A model generated the notes under the pieces. The model did not search any database, was not told where the DNA came from, and saw only the letters and a program-made list of their open reading frames with translations. 16,908 bases of DNA from a bacterium (GTDB lineage: Bacteria > Chloroflexota > Dormibacteria > UBA8260 > Bog-877). Of the stretch, positions 7,316 through 13,863 are shown one piece after another. Location: contig JAKAVU010000019.1 in assembly GCA_021817185.1 (NCBI GenBank), positions 1-16,908 of the forward strand, read 5' to 3'. The position numbers and the translations under genes were made by a program. Numbering within the stretch: position 1 is the first letter of the stretch; each line of letters begins with the position of its first letter.

Positions 7316-7362
7316 CGTCTGGGCCAGATCCGTTCCCCGGCGGGGCACGATCGGGTGGCCGG

Positions 7363-7368
7363 TAAGAT
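7363..7368 (+). promoter_or_regulatory. -10 element upstream of etfB
   Basis: TAAGAT on the plus strand lies 36 bases before the proposed TTG start of etfB. This would give a leader of about 30 bases carrying the GGAG ribosome binding site. No clear -35 is seen. Confidence 0.35.
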
Positions 7369-7404
7369 GAATGGTCGAATCATCCGATGCCGGAGTGGGC
7401 GCTG

Positions 7405-8184
7405 TTGAAAATTGCGGTCTTTGTGAAGCAGATCCCCGATCCGTCGGGAGCCGGTGCCCTCGATCCAGCCACCCACCGCCTGGTGCGAGAGGGGGTGGAG
7501 GTGGTGCTCGACCCCGGCGACTCCTATGGGGTGGAGGCGGGGCTGCAGTTGGCCGAGTCCACCGGGTCAGAGGTGGTCGCGATCTCGATGGGAGGGGAGC
7601 GCGCGGTGGAGGTCATCCGCAAGGCGATGGCGATGGGCGCCGCGTCCGGCCTCCACGTGTGCGACGCGCGGCTGGCAGGTGCGGACGCCCTGACCACCGC
7701 GCGGGTGTTGGCGGCCTCCGTGTCTCACACCGGCGCCGAGCTGGTGGTGGCCTGCACCGAGTCCACCGATGGCTACACCGGCACCGTACCCGCCGCGGTC
7801 GCGGAGCTGCTGGGCTGGCCGTCGCTCACCTTCGCCAAGCAGGTGGAGCTGAACGGCCGGACCATCCGGATCCAGCGCCAGACACCCGCCGGGCATGACG
7901 TGGTGGAGGCGGAGCTGCCCGGGGTGGTGACCGTGACCGGGGGCATCAACGAGCCGCGCTATCCCACTCTGAAGGGGATCATGGGGGCCAAGGGCAAGCC
8001 CCTGGAGAGGGTCGACCTGGCCGGCATCGGACTCGACCCCGAGCAGATCGCCGAGGAGATGGGGCACCAGCGAGTGGTCGAGGTGGAACCTGCCCCCGAG
8101 CGCCAGGCCGGGCGGGTGGTCGAGGACGATGGCTCGGCTGCGCAGCTGGTCGCCGACTATCTGGCCGAGCTGAAGGTGATCTGA
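7405..8184 (+). CDS. etfB: electron transfer flavoprotein subunit beta
   Basis: This 259-residue protein starts LKIAVFVKQIPDP, the classic EtfB N-terminus. The start chosen is TTG at 7405 because GGAG lies nine bases upstream and EtfB proteins normally begin with this strand. An ATG at 7387 would add six residues but has no ribosome binding site. The family signatures seen are LDPGDSYGVEAGLQL, an AMP-binding half, and a late ITGGINEPRYPTLKGIMGAK-type motif. EtfB pairs with EtfA to carry electrons from acyl-CoA and other dehydrogenases to ETF:quinone oxidoreductase or another acceptor. etfA begins one base after the stop. The dehydrogenase partner is not in the window. Confidence 0.95.
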   Translation: MKIAVFVKQIPDPSGAGALDPATHRLVREGVEVVLDPGDSYGVEAGLQLAESTGSEVVAISMGGERAVEVIRKAMAMGAASGLHVCDARLAGADALTTARVLAASVSHTGAELVVACTESTDGYTGTVPAAVAELLGWPSLTFAKQVELNGRTIRIQRQTPAGHDVVEAELPGVVTVTGGINEPRYPTLKGIMGAKGKPLERVDLAGIGLDPEQIAEEMGHQRVVEVEPAPERQAGRVVEDDGSAAQLVADYLAELKVI

Positions 8185-8185
8185 T

Positions 8186-9154
8186 ATGCCGAGAATCTGG
8201 GCCTTCGTGGAGATGGCGGGCGACCAGGTGAGCCCGATCTCGCTGGAGATATTGTCCGGGGCTCGGGGGCTAGGCGGCGAGCTGGAGGCGATCGTGCTCG
8301 ATCCCCGGGCGACGGCTGCGGCCGCTGAGCTTGCCGAGTACGGCGCCACCACCGTATACCTCGGCACCGACTCCCAGTACCGCGATCATGTGGCGCAACC
8401 GCACGCGGCCACCCTGGCGGAGCTGGTATCGGAGCACCATCCCGACCTGCTGCTGTTCGGCGCCACCTATGACGGCAGAGACATCTGCGCCCGGCTGTCG
8501 GCACGGCTGGGTCTGACCGTGGTCGCCAACGCCACCGCGGTGAGCCGGTCCGGAGAGGGGTTCGCCATCGCGAGCTCGATCTTCGGGGCGACCCAGAACG
8601 TGACGACCTTGGTCCAGGGGCCGACGCCCTGCGTCTTGATCCGGCCCAAGTCGTACGCCGCTCAGCGTTCGGAGTCTCCCGCCCCTCCCCGGGTGATGGA
8701 TGTGGCAGTGCCCGCAGGGGCTCCACTCGGCGCCCGCAGGATCGAGTCGGTGGTGGCGCCGGCCTCCGGGCCGAAACTGGAGGACGCCCGGGTTGTGGTC
8801 AGCGGTGGCCGCGGGCTGCAGGACCCCGCCAACTTCCACCTGGTGGAGGAGCTGGCGGAGCTTCTCCACGGCGCGGTGGGGGCCAGCCGGGCGGTGGTCG
8901 ATGCGGGCTGGGTGCCCTACTCACGCCAGGTGGGTCAGACCGGTAAGACCGTCAAACCGGACGTCTATCTGGCATGCGGGATCAGCGGTGCCATGCAGCA
9001 CACGGTGGGGATGAAGGGCGCAGCCCACATCGTCGCCATCAACAAGGACCGCGACGCCCCGATCTTCAAGCTCTGCGACCTGGGGATCGTGGGCGACGTG
9101 CTCAAGGTGTTGCCCGCCCTCAGTGCGGAGCTGCGGGCCCGCGGCGCTGGCTGA
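8186..9154 (+). CDS. etfA: electron transfer flavoprotein subunit alpha
   Basis: This 322-residue protein is the FAD-holding subunit. The N-terminal half is the Rossmann-like domain shared with EtfB, with PDLLLFGATYDGRDICARL around 86-104. The C-terminal FAD domain shows the family motifs SGGRG (206-210), RQVGQTGKTVKPDVYLACG (247-265), GISGAMQH (265-272) and IVAINKD (282-288). The length is normal, with no insertion typical of bifurcating Fix-type ETFs, although I have not aligned it. It is the second gene of an apparent operon: etfB precedes it by one base and the FHA gene follows after ten. Confidence 0.96.
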   Translation: MPRIWAFVEMAGDQVSPISLEILSGARGLGGELEAIVLDPRATAAAAELAEYGATTVYLGTDSQYRDHVAQPHAATLAELVSEHHPDLLLFGATYDGRDICARLSARLGLTVVANATAVSRSGEGFAIASSIFGATQNVTTLVQGPTPCVLIRPKSYAAQRSESPAPPRVMDVAVPAGAPLGARRIESVVAPASGPKLEDARVVVSGGRGLQDPANFHLVEELAELLHGAVGASRAVVDAGWVPYSRQVGQTGKTVKPDVYLACGISGAMQHTVGMKGAAHIVAINKDRDAPIFKLCDLGIVGDVLKVLPALSAELRARGAG

Positions 9155-9164
9155 GATCGCGACC

Positions 9165-10481
9165 GTGAGCGGACCCGTGGGGGGGCTGAGCGGCCAACTT
9201 GCGCTGAGGGCTGCGGACGGCGCCACGGTCACCCTGGAACGCTTCCCCATCATCGTGGGCAGGATCACTCCTGAGCAAGGAGTCCCGGATGTTGACCTAA
9301 CCGAGTTTGACCCCCGGGGAGCGGTGGACGGCCGTCACTGCGAGCTCTTCCCCGACCCCGACGGCATCGAGGTGCACGATCTCGGCGCTCCCAACGGCAC
9401 CTGGGTCGAAGGCCACCGACTAAGCCCTGGGGAAAGCGCCCTGCTGCCCGTGGGCGGCCGACTGCGCATCGCGGGAGTGGAGCTGGTCCTGGTGCCCGCG
9501 CCGCCTCGTCGCCAGGTGCCGTCGGCGGACGCGTCCCCAGCGCCCTCGGACTGGCGCGAAGCCTCTCCCTTGACGGGAGTGCCACTTCCCCCGTCGGCCC
9601 GGAGCCCGGACGCGCCATTCATCACCCAGCTCCGGCCCAGTGGGAATCCTGACCTCAGTGCCGCGCCTTCGCTGGTGCGGCCCCATTTGGAGGAGGGGGC
9701 CGAGTCCGTGCGCATCGTCGAGGGCTCTCCGCTGCTGGTGGGCCAGTCCGGTTCTATGGTGAGCCGGGGACAGCCCGTCTCGGCGGCGGTTGTGGAGGAG
9801 GCACTCGCGGCCGCCCGAGCGTCCCTCCAATTGCCCCAGGATGCCGGCTTTGGTTGGGGCTACTCGGGAGATCTCGAGATCGATTTTGTCGCCACGCCGC
9901 CGGCACGCAGGGCCAGCCTCGGGGTCACTCGGTGCTCGACGCCGGCGGTGGCACCTGGGACCTTGGCTGCCGCCGCTTCCTGGGTGGCCGCGGGTGGAGG
10001 GCTGCTGCTGGCGGGCCGGGGCCCGGGGCGGGTCATGAAGGAGCTGGAGCCCGCCCTGCTCAGGGCCGGCCCGCGCCCGTGGGCTCTGTGTGCAGGCGAT
10101 GCCACCTGGATGTCGAGCGGCTGGGTGGAACTGCCCGCCGGGGAGCCAGAGGCGACCACTGCCGCCCTCGAGGGTGATCCGCTGGTGGTCCTTGGTGCCG
10201 ACGACAGAGAGCTGGGAGCGGTCCTCGCTGCCCTACCCAGGACGGCAGGGGGAACCGTGGTCGTCTTGGAGTCGGCCTCTCCGGAGGCCGCTCTGGAGCG
10301 CTGCCACCGTCTCCTTCAGGAGCGGGTGGCGCCGGGTGACCCCAAGCCCCTGAGAGAGGAGGTCGCGCGCCGGCTGCCGCGGCTGCTCACCTGGCGGTCG
10401 ACCCTCCAGTTGGAGTGGTGCTCGGTTCAGGCGCGCCCGGGAGAGGCGGTCTGGATGCTGACCCCTGTGGCGGAGCGCTAA
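9165..10481 (+). CDS. FHA-domain protein with degenerate CpaF/TadA-like (type II/IV secretion ATPase) C-terminal region
   Basis: This 438-residue protein starts at GTG 9165; the frame extends into etfA, but this is the first start after the etfA stop. Residues about 22-110 form an FHA domain, with G32-R33 and N77-G-T79 conserved, while the usual S-x-x-H phosphopeptide motif reads D55-G-R-H58. A Pro/Ser-rich linker (about 111-180) follows. Residues about 181-438 follow the layout of CpaF/TadA pilus ATPases, but the motifs are altered. Where Walker A (GGTGSGKTT-type) belongs is AGRGPGRVM (283-291). The GEVR-type Walker B region reads VVLGADDRE (341-349). The TIHAN-type His box reads VVLESASPEAAL (366-377). 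I therefore infer a catalytically dead, perhaps scaffolding, ATPase fold. The CpaF relationship is my pattern match, not a search result. Confidence 0.8.
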   Translation: MSGPVGGLSGQLALRAADGATVTLERFPIIVGRITPEQGVPDVDLTEFDPRGAVDGRHCELFPDPDGIEVHDLGAPNGTWVEGHRLSPGESALLPVGGRLRIAGVELVLVPAPPRRQVPSADASPAPSDWREASPLTGVPLPPSARSPDAPFITQLRPSGNPDLSAAPSLVRPHLEEGAESVRIVEGSPLLVGQSGSMVSRGQPVSAAVVEEALAAARASLQLPQDAGFGWGYSGDLEIDFVATPPARRASLGVTRCSTPAVAPGTLAAAASWVAAGGGLLLAGRGPGRVMKELEPALLRAGPRPWALCAGDATWMSSGWVELPAGEPEATTAALEGDPLVVLGADDRELGAVLAALPRTAGGTVVVLESASPEAALERCHRLLQERVAPGDPKPLREEVARRLPRLLTWRSTLQLEWCSVQARPGEAVWMLTPVAER

Positions 10482-10484
10482 CCT

Positions 10485-10655
10485 TTGTCCGCCCCAAAGC
10501 TTCCGGCGCCCACGTCGGGCCCTTCCGTCGCCAGCTACCTGGTGCTTTGCGTGCTGGTGGCGGCGGCGGTGCTGCTGGTGCTTTACCTGCTGGGAGCCGC
10601 GATGCCCGGCACGCTGCACGGCTTCCGAGCCGCCTTGGGGTTGCGCCCGTCGTAG
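10485..10655 (+). CDS. small single-pass membrane protein (56 aa)
   Basis: A 57-codon frame opens with TTG three bases after the stop of the FHA/CpaF-like gene. GGAG (10472-10475) lies nine bases upstream, inside the end of the previous gene. The product has a short Pro/Ser-rich N-terminus, one strong hydrophobic helix (about residues 16-40, Leu/Val/Ala) and a short basic tail (HGFRAALGLRPS). The size recalls Flp-type pilins, but the signature Gly-Glu-Tyr processing site is absent, so I do not call it one. The position suggests that it partners the preceding protein at the membrane. Confidence 0.6.
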   Translation: MSAPKLPAPTSGPSVASYLVLCVLVAAAVLLVLYLLGAAMPGTLHGFRAALGLRPS

Positions 10656-10670
10656 TCGGGTGCGAGCGTG

Positions 10671-10676
10671 CACAAT
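10671..10676 (+). promoter_or_regulatory. -10-like element (leaderless type) for the HNH gene
   Basis: CACAAT lies six bases before the ATG at 10683, with no Shine-Dalgarno. It lacks the first consensus T and a -35, so this is a weak call supported mainly by the same spacing at other genes in the window. Confidence 0.3.
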
Positions 10677-10682
10677 GGCAGC

Positions 10683-11264
10683 ATGCCGGTGCTATTGCTC
10701 AGTGCCTCGATGCAGCCGCTCAACGTCATCAGTCGCCGCCGCCTGGTGGTGCTTTTGACCAAGGAGAGGGTGGCGTTCTTCGATGACTCAGACCGGCTCG
10801 CGGTGGAGTGGGAGTTGGCCCATCGCCGCCTCGGAGAGGGCGTGATCGTGGTGCGGCTGCTGCGCAACGTGGTGGTGCCACGGCGCCTCATCCGGGCCAA
10901 CCGGCGCAACCTGCTGCTGCGCGACGACCACACCTGCCAGTACTGCGGGGTCCGGGCCGGACCAGCCGAGCTGACCATCGACCACGTGGTCCCGGTGTCA
11001 CGGGGCGGGGACGCCAACAGCTGGGAGAACCAGGTGGTCGCGTGCAAGCGATGCAACGGCCGTAAGGCCAACCATCTCCCCGAGGAGGTCCACCTGCGGC
11101 TGGCGCGGCCTCCCCGACCGGTGGTCCAGGAGTACGCCCACCTGCTCCTCCTGCGTCACCCGGAGGTGCGGACCGCATACGAGGACCTCCTGCGGTCGGT
11201 GCTGCCGGCCGCGCCGTCGACCGCCGGCGGCGGCGGACGTTTCCTGCAATCCATGGGTTCCTGA
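10683..11264 (+). CDS. HNH endonuclease family protein
   Basis: This 193-residue protein carries a complete HNH nuclease fold with structural zinc cysteines: C85-x2-C88 (CQYC), then the catalytic I-D-H at 99-101 (TIDHVVPVSRGG), N116 in NSWEN, and C121-x2-C124-N125 (CKRCN). The N-terminal 70 residues (LLLSASMQPLNVISRRRLVVLL) are the conserved lead-in of the widespread actinobacterial/cyanobacterial HNH housekeeping family, whose role is unsettled. The genes are not flanked by a methyltransferase or phage genes, so restriction or phage functions are not indicated. The ATG at 10683 matches the usual start of the family; a GTG at 10668 is possible. It converges on the RapZ-like gene with 19 bases between stops. 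Confidence 0.9.
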   Translation: MPVLLLSASMQPLNVISRRRLVVLLTKERVAFFDDSDRLAVEWELAHRRLGEGVIVVRLLRNVVVPRRLIRANRRNLLLRDDHTCQYCGVRAGPAELTIDHVVPVSRGGDANSWENQVVACKRCNGRKANHLPEEVHLRLARPPRPVVQEYAHLLLLRHPEVRTAYEDLLRSVLPAAPSTAGGGGRFLQSMGS

Positions 11265-11266
11265 TC

Positions 11267-11281
11267 ACGGGGCCGCCCCGT
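11267..11281. terminator. small hairpin between convergent genes, candidate bidirectional terminator
   Basis: ACGGGG-CCG-CCCCGT forms a 6-bp stem with a 3-base loop filling the gap between the HNH and RapZ-like stops. There is no T-tract on either side, so intrinsic termination would be weak. Confidence 0.35.
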
Positions 11282-11283
11282 CG

Positions 11284-12036
11284 TCAGTCCAGCGCTTGAG
11301 GCAGGTGCAGGGGCGGCTGGTCCAGCAGGCGGGCGGTGGCCCTGCCCGAGGAATTGATGAGATCGACGAGCTCACACGCGATGGCGACCGAGCGGTGCTT
11401 CCCCCCGGTGCACCCGATGGCGACCCTCAGCACCGAGCGCCGCTGGGCCTGATACAGGTCGAGCAGGTCCAGCAGCATCGGCAGAAAGCACTCGACGAGC
11501 CGCTGGGCGCCGGGCTGCGCCATGATGTGGCGGCGGACCATCGGGTCCTTGCCGGAGCGCTGGCGCATATCGGGGATCCAGTAGGGGCTGTCCAGAAAGC
11601 GGGTGTCCAGCACCCAGTCGGACTCCTCCGGGAGACCATCTCGGAACCCGAAGGTGAAGCAATCCACCCGCACCTGCTCGCGGTCCCTCCAGTCATCGAG
11701 CAGCTGGGAGAGGTAGGCCGTGGTCGACCGATCCAGCCCCAGGAGGTGGCGGTGGGGCTGGCGGACCGGCGGCTTGAGGGCGGCGCCCCGGGGGCTGCCG
11801 ACCTGCACCAGCCAATAGCGGACCTGACGGTCGTCGAGTACTCTGCCGAGCGTCGGGTTCGTCCTCTCGGTGACCAAGAAGGCGAGGTCTGGGCTCGTCG
11901 CCAGCATCCCGCTCACCTCGGCCTCAAGGGTTCCAGCCGCGCCGCCCACTTCCCCCACAGCGAACCCGGCCGCGACCGCCAGCTCCTCCAGCTCCTCGCG
12001 GTAGCGCTCCTCGGTCAGGATCAGAACCAAAGACAA
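11284..12036 (-). CDS. RapZ C-terminal-domain protein lacking the RapZ P-loop domain
   Basis: This 250-residue protein starts at TTG 12036, with GGGAG eight bases upstream. Its C-terminal half (about 115-250) is clearly the RapZ/YvcJ C-terminal domain, containing FTFGFRDGLP, VLDTRFLDSPYW, a long PMLLDLLDLY helix and the invariant IGCTGGKHRS loop that in Escherichia coli RapZ lies in the RNA- and glucosamine-6-phosphate-binding domain. RapZ proteins normally begin with a GxSGSGKS nucleotide-binding domain of about 150 residues. Here no Walker A exists, and the first about 90 residues read as a different alpha/beta unit (LVLILTEERYREELEELA, then LAFLVTERTNP and RYWLVQVGSP). The usual neighbours uvrC, yvcK and whiA are absent. 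I infer a nucleotide-independent sensor or RNA-binding relative. Confidence 0.85.
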   Translation of the reverse strand: MSLVLILTEERYREELEELAVAAGFAVGEVGGAAGTLEAEVSGMLATSPDLAFLVTERTNPTLGRVLDDRQVRYWLVQVGSPRGAALKPPVRQPHRHLLGLDRSTTAYLSQLLDDWRDREQVRVDCFTFGFRDGLPEESDWVLDTRFLDSPYWIPDMRQRSGKDPMVRRHIMAQPGAQRLVECFLPMLLDLLDLYQAQRRSVLRVAIGCTGGKHRSVAIACELVDLINSSGRATARLLDQPPLHLPQALD

Positions 12037-12434
12037 GGCTTGCTCTCCCTGGAGACAGCGCCGACACCACCCCCAAATTGGCCGAAACCGGGTGGGCCTC
12101 CCCGCCCGCCCCCAGTAGTGACGCGGACATTCTCGCAGAATCCCGGGCGTGACCCCGGGTTTCCTACTTCCACGTCCTCCGATCGCTGCTGCGGCACGAC
12201 CCACCGCCGCCACTGCGCCAGCTGCGTCCACTCCACGCAGGTTCGGCCGTTCCCGGGCTAGGCACGGGAGGCGAGATGCCTGCGCCGATGCCGGACCACC
12301 GATCCAGCCGGTGGGCTCCAGGAGATCCCGGTTGCCGCTGCCGAGCCACCCGCCCGCCGCGGCCGGCTCTTGTGGGCGGGCCGCACCGCTGGTTGGCGGC
12401 TTCCCCGCCCTGGATGCGACGGCTTGGTGACCGA
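12037..12434. other. intergenic stretch with no supported gene
   Basis: About 400 bases upstream of the RapZ-like gene hold only short frames of Pro/Arg/Ala-rich shadow type on both strands. I see no RNA gene, clear promoter or repeat. Confidence 0.4.
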
Positions 12435-12524
12435 CTACCAGGTGAGGTTCACCGCGGCGTCGAGGTCTCGGTCCAGCGTCACCTCCACCGGTAGCCGCAC
12501 TGCGCGGCCGGCACCATCAGCATG
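12435..12524 (-). pseudogene. possible remnant of a TnpB (IS200/IS605 OrfB) C-terminus
   Basis: The minus-strand frame ending at TAG 12437-12435 reads TLDRDLDAAVNLTW. This closely matches the end of TnpB/OrfB proteins, where DRD-x-N-A-A-x-N carries the last RuvC aspartate. Only about 29 residues are plausible. The zinc-ribbon cysteines that should precede it are not in the same frame; the neighbouring frame shows QCGYRW, suggesting a frameshift. There is no TnpA or intact element. Short length keeps confidence modest. Confidence 0.42.
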
Positions 12525-12556
12525 TGAGGTGACCGCTGAAGAAGGACCGGGCCGTC

Positions 12557-13432
12557 TCAGCGGTACTTGTCGATATCGTCGGGGCATCCGTGATCGAATC
12601 CGTAGGCGTCGGCGAGCTGGCGAACCGAAAGCACTTGGCCGGCAAAGCGAGACACCTGCATGTCGCAGGCCAGGGACGCCACCCCTCGAGCGACGTAGGT
12701 CGGTGACTCGGATATGGCGAATCCCGGCGCCGCCGCGCAAGCGTCGCGCCAGTTGTCCTCGGTCACGCCGAAGCCCTCCAGCATCTTCTCTGAACGGAGC
12801 CAGCCGGGGGTCACGCCGAGAGCGGTCACGGGGCGGTCGGCGAGCTCGACGGCAAGGCCCTTGATGATGCGCTCGACACTTGCCTTCACGAGGTCGTAGT
12901 AGAGGCCGACACCCGGGCGGAAGTCGGCGTTTGCCTTGCTGGTGCCGTCGGTCATCTCGACGATCAGGCCGCTTCCGCTGCGCAGCATCAGGGGGATTGC
13001 CTTGGCGCACGTGATGAGATGGGTGTCCACTCCCATGCGTAGCATTCGGAGGCCGCCCGCCAAGTCGTGTTCCCAGAGGGGCTTGTCCCACTCCGCATAG
13101 CGGTCACCACCGAAGATGTCGTTCACCAGCACGTCCAGCCGGCCCTGCTCGGCTTCGATCTGCGACACGAGGTCCGCAACGGCCCCGGGGTCCTCGTGGT
13201 CGACGCGAAGGGCCGTGCTTCTGCCGCCTGCCTTCTTGATGAGGGCCCCGGTCTCCTCGATGGTCTCCGGGCGACCGATCTCGGACGGGCCACGGCTGCT
13301 GCTGCGGCGGCGGCCAGTCGCGTAGACTTCGGCTCCGGCCCGGGCGAGCTCGATGGCGATAGCCCGCCCCGCGCCGCGGGTGGCTCCCGCGACCATGGCG
13401 ACATGGCCGGTCAGCGGTTCGTCTGGGCTCAT
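12557..13432 (-). CDS. SDR family oxidoreductase
   Basis: This 291-residue NAD(P)-dependent short-chain dehydrogenase starts at the ATG at 13432, which has AGGAG nine bases upstream. The nucleotide-binding motif is AGATRGAGRA (15-24), a variant of TGxxxGxG. Strand 4 reads VLVNDIFGG (101-109) instead of the usual NNAG. The catalytic pair is Y179-x3-K183 (YDLVK). The residues EMTDGT (159-164) occupy the catalytic Ser position region, and no clear Ser is seen there. This is the DHRS1-like subgroup with WEHDLAGGLRML after the fourth strand. The substrate is unknown. Leucine codons are mostly CTC, unlike the ETF genes but like the ArsR and MFS genes, suggesting shared foreign origin. Confidence 0.9.
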   Translation of the reverse strand: MSPDEPLTGHVAMVAGATRGAGRAIAIELARAGAEVYATGRRRSSSRGPSEIGRPETIEETGALIKKAGGRSTALRVDHEDPGAVADLVSQIEAEQGRLDVLVNDIFGGDRYAEWDKPLWEHDLAGGLRMLRMGVDTHLITCAKAIPLMLRSGSGLIVEMTDGTSKANADFRPGVGLYYDLVKASVERIIKGLAVELADRPVTALGVTPGWLRSEKMLEGFGVTEDNWRDACAAAPGFAISESPTYVARGVASLACDMQVSRFAGQVLSVRQLADAYGFDHGCPDDIDKYR

Positions 13433-13585
13433 GCTTCTATCTCCTCTCTTCAGATCCGGTCCGAGTCGAAGCGGCCGGGCCGTATTGCCCCGGGTCGCCG
13501 GCGCGAACCGATTGTCAGTCTGGCGCCATGTGGGGCCTGGCCGGGCGCACCTCGGCGGCCACCCCCAACTCGGGCCCACGTGTCG

Positions 13586-13819
13586 CTATAGGTTGCGACG
13601 CTGCGCGAACACCTCGTACAGAAGGGTGACCGCCCTGGCCCGTCGCTCCAGCCCCGTGTACTCGGGTGGCAGGACGGCGATCTCCAGTTCGGCCTCATAG
13701 AGCGCGGCCTGCAGGTCGCTGGCCGCCTCGACCCGGGGGGCGGTCTCCGGCTCGGCCTGCTCTCTGGCCAGACGGAGGTGCTTGGCGTAGAGCAGTCGTG
13801 GCGATCTCCGGTGACTCAC
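13586..13819 (-). CDS. hypothetical small protein (77 aa), divergent from the ArsR-type regulator
   Basis: A GTG-initiated frame of 78 codons lies on the minus strand. The product is charged and helical in look (AALYEAELEIAVLPPEYTGLERRARAVTLLYEVFAQ), with no membrane span and no family I recognise. The start lies 44 bases from the ArsR start, so the palindromic operator between them could control both. A GGCGGA abuts the GTG, too close for a good Shine-Dalgarno, so the true start may differ. SDR lies 153 bases downstream on the same strand. Confidence 0.5.
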   Translation of the reverse strand: MSHRRSPRLLYAKHLRLAREQAEPETAPRVEAASDLQAALYEAELEIAVLPPEYTGLERRARAVTLLYEVFAQRRNL

Positions 13820-13828
13820 TCCGCCAGC

Positions 13829-13857
13829 TTGACAAAGCTATCTTTGCAACATAAGCT
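13829..13857 (+). promoter_or_regulatory. strong sigma70-type leaderless promoter of the arsR-MFS operon
   Basis: A perfect TTGACA (13829-13834) is followed by a 17-base spacer and TAAGCT (13852-13857). After six more bases comes the ATG at 13864. Transcription should begin at or beside the start codon, giving a leaderless mRNA. No Shine-Dalgarno is present. This is the best promoter in the window. Confidence 0.8.
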
Positions 13858-13860
13858 TTG
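13833..13860. promoter_or_regulatory. palindromic operator, probable ArsR-type autoregulatory site
   Basis: A 28-base imperfect palindrome has outer arms CAAAGCT (13833-13839) and AGCTTTG (13854-13860) and a central TTG/CAA (13844-13849). It overlaps the end of the -35, the whole spacer and the -10, so a bound dimer would block RNA polymerase. CTTTGCA also occurs twice as a direct repeat (13842-13848 and 13856-13862). The binding protein is inferred to be the ArsR-type product encoded immediately downstream. Confidence 0.65.
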
Positions 13861-13863
13861 CAC

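Noticed and set aside
10485..10655. Flp/TadE-type pilin for the 56-aa membrane protein
   Set aside because: Length and single helix fit, but the prepilin processing site and the conserved Glu/Tyr are missing.
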